DNA from: Archivesica marissinica
Taxonomy: Eukaryota > Mollusca > Bivalvia > Venerida > Vesicomyidae
NCBI GenBank assembly: GCA_014843695.1
Contig: CM026391.1
Coordinates: 20,773,312-20,837,311 of the forward strand
Length of the DNA stretch: 64,000 bases
Direction of reading: 5' to 3'
Under the pieces are notes generated by a model that saw only the letters and a list, made by a program, of their open reading frames with translations, did no database searches and was not told the origin of the DNA. Shown in pieces: positions 60,833 to 64,000 of the stretch. Within the stretch, counting starts at the first letter, position 1; the number at the start of each line of letters is the position of its first letter. A program made the position numbers and the translations under genes.

Positions 60833-61433
60833 TTAAAGCAGCATTACATCGTAATAAAGGGTGTTTTTTTTAGTGAAATATAAATACTAATGTATGTGTG
60901 TTTACAAAAAGCGAAAAGTCGCCTAGAAATGATAAAAATCCAATAAATATACACCGTCGTATACGCGAATGATCAACAAACGAAATGTGTTTATCAACAA
61001 TGTAAACACGCACATCGCGTATGAGTGAAACAACAGCGGATGTAGAAAAGCATGTTGGAATGTCAACATATTTTGACATGAAACACTATCTATCTATCTA
61101 TGTTCCTCTTATATCGAACCGCTCGTGGGGATGTAGACATGTCCCTAAAAGACTTAGATAACAGAGGTATGAATCGACATCTCAAGTAATTCAATTAAAA
61201 AAGACAACGTGGGACAAATGGGGATGATGTATTCCGAATGTAAACAAGTGCGGACGATGCGATCCGATTGTTAACAAGTTGAAAAGTCCTACTTTCGGTT
61301 TCGATTTTGTTTTATCGCAAAAAAACACTGTTTACTAATTGAACATAATTATACAAATTATAATTGCTACCCATACGTAAAATTTGAATTTTTCAAATAT
61401 CTTTTATTTCATACGATATAAGGGCTGCTTTAA
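60833..61433 (-). mobile_element. TTAA-flanked MITE family K2, copy B (601 bp)
   Basis: The ends are TTAA with AGCAGCATTACATCG at the left, and GGGCTGCT with TTAA at the right. The interior is the inverse of 15242-15855, including a (CTAT)n run at about 61088-61104. It is non-coding and is the better-preserved copy of the family. Confidence 0.78.
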
Positions 61434-61610
61434 TGTACTTGAAAAATATATAATTTATTTTCGACTGCGATAGTGGGTTTTTCCATTTCACTTTCTCCGT
61501 ACCTCCATAGCATATCATAATAGCAAAGAATTGATTGTGCGTAGATCATGTTTATCATGATTTATTAAAGTTTCTGTTATAACAAATGGAACACTCTCAT
61601 ACTAGACAGT

Positions 61611-61802
61611 GCAATTACATCTGGTGTGTACAGGAAAACATCGCAATTACATCTGGTGTGTACAGGAAAACATCGCAATTACATCTGGTGTGTACAGGAA
61701 AACATCGCAATTACATCTGGTGTGTACAGGAAAACATCGCAATTACATCTGGTGTGTACAGGAAAACATCGCGATTACATCTGGTGTGTACAGGAATACA
61801 TC
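61611..61802. repeat. 32-bp minisatellite, 6 copies
   Basis: The unit CATCTGGTGTGTACAGGAAA then ACATCGCAATTA is almost identical in all copies. It lies about 190 bp beyond the CREB3-like stop codon and may sit in that gene's 3' UTR or just downstream. Confidence 0.93.
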
Positions 61803-61988
61803 AGTGTTTAAATTAACACTAGCTAGGAATTATAAAATGTAGATGTAATTAAACTGATATACATGTACCGGTAGTGCTCTGCTCGACCCTGTGGTTAAAA
61901 GTATTTGGGTTTCAATACGAAATAGGATGATCCTAATCCAAATCAATTGTTGCGCTTATCAACGGGCATTAAATAGGTATAAACCTGT

Positions 61989-62444
61989 TTACAGGTCATG
62001 CTTTTGTTTTGCACCTTCCTCCAAGTTAGTCTCAACAGCAGCACCATCTGCATTATAACTTTGCTTGAATTCAGCTTCCGTTGATACATATGTAACATTG
62101 GAGATTTGATCAGAATTGTCCACTGACTGCTCAATCTGCACATACACTACTTTGTCATTAGAATTAGTCTTGGGATCCATTGAATCGTCAATGTCTAGTT
62201 CGTTTATTTCCTTCCCAAACTCGGGGAGAACTGGTGTCTTGGGTGGTTGTTCCCAGAAAGGGGCTGGGCGTACTGTGATGCCGTAGGGGTTGTCATCTGT
62301 TGGCACTATATCATCACCTGATTTATGGAGTAGATTTCTCGACATGCCGGGTAAGGGGACGGACTGGATCTCTTCCATCGAGTCCGGGTCTCGGAATGGG
62401 TTGAAGTTTGGAACAATCAGGAACGCAAATGATAAGAGTAGTAC
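61989..62444 (-). CDS. CREB3/OASIS-family bZIP transcription factor, last coding exon
   Basis: This family is anchored in the ER membrane. Cutting by site-1 and site-2 proteases releases an N-terminal bZIP activator to the nucleus. The exon follows an acceptor (TTTATTTCTTCAG) and starts VLLLSFAFLIVPNFNPF, closely resembling the family's transmembrane segment. Residues 36-39 are RNLL, matching the RxxL site-1 protease motif just on the luminal side. The remainder is an acidic luminal tail with one N-glycosylation sequon (NVT, about residues 116-118). It ends KQKHDL and stops at 61989. The exon has 151 codons. It joins in frame with the exon at 63211-63295, giving the hallmark ASTCVM-VLLLSF. 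Which CREB3 or CREB3L paralogue it is cannot be decided. Confidence 0.9.
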   Translation of the reverse strand, partial: VLLLSFAFLIVPNFNPFRDPDSMEEIQSVPLPGMSRNLLHKSGDDIVPTDDNPYGITVRPAPFWEQPPKTPVLPEFGKEINELDIDDSMDPKTNSNDKVVYVQIEQSVDNSDQISNVTYVSTEAEFKQSYNADGAAVETNLEEGAKQKHDL

Positions 62445-62513
62445 CTGAAGAAATAAAATGATAAAATATCAACAAAACATCCAATGTGATTATTTGAACA
62501 CCGAATATTCGAT

Positions 62514-62560
62514 ATACAGTCAAACATGTCTTAAGCAGTCGGCTAAGGGAATCACACGGC
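62514..62560. mobile_element. Single end of a TA-flanked MITE (CAGTCAAACNTGTC)
   Basis: TACAGTCAAACATGTCTTAA and the following GGCTAAGGGAATCACA match the left end of the MITE at 62623. It is a solitary terminus in the CREB3-like intron, next to the last coding exon. Confidence 0.6.
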
Positions 62561-62622
62561 CCTCTCTGGCAACGTTTCATGAACACTGCATTACCAGACT
62601 TGAGATAAGCTGATTTCAATTA

Positions 62623-62800
62623 CAGTCAAACCTGTCTTAAGCAGCCAGCCAAGGGAATCACAGAAATTGGCTACCTAACACAGGTGGCTGCTTAATAGAG
62701 ATCGAATGTATAATAAAACAACATATTGGGAATCTGGAAACTGGCTGCTTAATACAGGTTGGCTGCTAAATAGAGGTGACCACTAACACAGGTTTGACTG
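62623..62800. mobile_element. pogo/Tigger-like MITE (178 bp, TA target) in intron
   Basis: The ends are CAGTCAAACCTGTCTTAAG and, at the right, CTAACACAGGTTTGACTG, with TA on both sides (62621-62622, 62801-62802). GGCTGCTTAATA motifs recur inside. It lies in the 766-bp intron between the two CREB3-like exons. Confidence 0.8.
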
Positions 62801-63210
62801 TAGACTCAGACATACAGCATTGATGTATCAGTCCATGCTGTCCTATATTCAGATTTCTACATACCAACTATCTATATCTAGATAATTAATTTAGGTCACA
62901 TAAGTAAGCAAACCTTATATCATTGCGCCCATCGGATAATCTAGCAGTATACCAAAAGCTCACCTGCTCAAAGGAGTTAAAACGGCTGTTTTCCCATGGC
63001 AGGATGCAAATGTACAGACCTCACGAAATCCGTAGGACCGCCTGACATGTCAGACAGAAAATCATTCAGTCAGAAAAAATAATTTCGAATTTAAAGGGCA
63101 TTTTTATTCATTTGTCTCCGATCGATCAGACAAACTCTGGCAAAGTGTCAGGAAGACTGAATGTATATCGCTGTGTGTTTTAACAACCCGATTCCTCCGA
63201 GACAACGTAC

Positions 63211-63295
63211 CATGACACATGTAGAAGCCTGAGCAGTTCTCGTAGACTTTACAGTGATCAGCGTCTGCAGTTTCTTCAACTGATTCACCAGTGTC
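63211..63295 (-). CDS. CREB3/OASIS-family bZIP transcription factor, penultimate coding exon
   Basis: The 85-bp exon lies between an acceptor (CGATATTTCAG) and a donor (ATG then GTACGT). One base completes an upstream codon. Then 28 codons read TLVNQLKKLQTLITV followed by KSTRTAQASTCVM. This is the end of the leucine zipper and the short linker to the membrane segment, as in CREB3L proteins. The basic region and most of the zipper must lie upstream, beyond 64000. I found no further exon between 63300 and 64000. Phase and sequence continuity with 62444-61989 make the assignment firm. Confidence 0.87.
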
Positions 63296-63508
63296 CTGAA
63301 ATATCGATCCAAATCAGTTCAATTGTCAAACAGTGCAATTCTTAACATAACCGTAAACCATAGGACTCCTACGATCATATTACGACCATATAGACAAACA
63401 TATCTAAATTCAAGAGACGTATATGTGGACTATGAACAACTGTCACATAAACAGGGTAGCTAAACTACATCATAAGTATGGATTGAATTTTACGCTATAC
63501 GAGTTAGT

Positions 63509-63552
63509 TTCTGTGTGTCACATACAGAATTCTGTGTGTCACATACAGAATT
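63509..63552. repeat. 22-bp direct duplication
   Basis: TTCTGTGTGTCACATACAGA plus AT occurs twice head to tail. It lies within intronic or upstream sequence of the CREB3-like gene. Confidence 0.85.
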
Positions 63553-63840
63553 ATGACAACTTCTGACAACTTAATTAACTGTTGCTAAATATAATCCTTT
63601 CACCACTAATATAAGTGGCATCGGCTCCTCAATCGTCGTTTTCAATTAAAATAGTGTATTTTCTGACCATTCCCAAATTAGAACAAAATTCACCAGATGA
63701 GAGATGTGAAGTTTCTGTTTTATTATTAATTAAGATATATATTCGACGACTATGAAAATGCAGTTTGTCCTATTTCATCTGCAAAACAACCACATCATTA
63801 CAATGAGCAGGGATAACCCTATAAATGGTTGAAACGTTGA

Positions 63841-64000
63841 ACATGTTATCTTCACTCGCCCACATGTTTCGCCGGAGGCGAGGGTAAATAAACTCAATCA
63901 TCATCACAAGGTTATATTTGCTCGCCCACATGGTTCGCCGGAGGCGAGGGTAAATAAACTCAATCATCACCACATGTTATCTTTGCTCGCCCACATGGTT
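63841..64000. repeat. 65/66-bp tandem repeat running off the window
   Basis: Units contain CTCGCCCACATGGTTCGCCG and GAGGCGAGGGTAAATAAACT. At least two and a half copies are visible. CGCCGGAGGCG gives each unit a short hairpin. The array continues past 64000. Confidence 0.88.

Noticed and set aside
62323..62619. A 98-codon minus frame overlapping the CREB3-like exon
   Set aside because: It is in another frame and runs across the splice acceptor and intron.

Overview
The window looks like gene-poor, repeat-dominated metazoan chromosomal DNA, most likely from a bivalve or related mollusc. This is an inference from AT-rich unique sequence, many tRNA-derived SINEs, TTAA- and TA-flanked MITEs, a LINE with an RRM-type ORF1, an intron-split animal transcription factor gene, and many minisatellites. 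There are no bacterial operons, CRISPR arrays or stand-alone tRNA genes. Two runs of exactly 1000 N (18434-19433 and 53861-54860) are assembly gaps, both bordered by tandem arrays.

Layout. 1-4.1 kb: SINEs of families I call A, B, C, D and F, plus a 22-bp array. 4.14-15.05 kb: one giant 36-bp minisatellite with internal higher-order duplications. 15.2-18.4 kb: a TTAA-flanked MITE, a SINE C and unremarkable AT-rich DNA. 19.4-25.9 kb: successive arrays of 32, 21, 28, 118 and 32 bp. 26-38 kb: densely nested transposable elements. These include piggyBac-like TTAA MITEs, pogo/Tigger-like TA elements, hAT-like elements and many SINEs with intact target-site duplications (TSDs). 38.5-40.3 kb: a 39/41-bp array running into a decayed Tc1-like transposase. 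42.74-42.87 kb: one plausible unidentified coding exon on the minus strand. 43.3-44.3 kb: a 998-bp foldback element inside a SINE. 49.75-53.86 kb: a nearly intact LINE on the minus strand, with ORF1 and ORF2 in one frame separated by a single UAG. 54.86-58.15 kb: a 55-bp array grown from the end of a TTAA MITE. 58.3-61.8 kb: more MITEs, SINEs and small arrays. 61.99-63.30 kb: the last two coding exons of a CREB3/OASIS-family ER-anchored bZIP transcription factor on the minus strand. This is the only host gene I can identify.

Themes. (1) Transposon ends appear repeatedly as the raw material of minisatellites. (2) Three MITE families share the terminus TTAACCCTTT, and two of them carry 45-nt hairpins with the same register but compensated stem changes. 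(3) Many insertions can be ordered by nesting and by perfect TSDs. (4) The longest open frames in the window, up to more than 2200 codons, are by-products of arrays whose period is a multiple of three and should not be annotated as genes.
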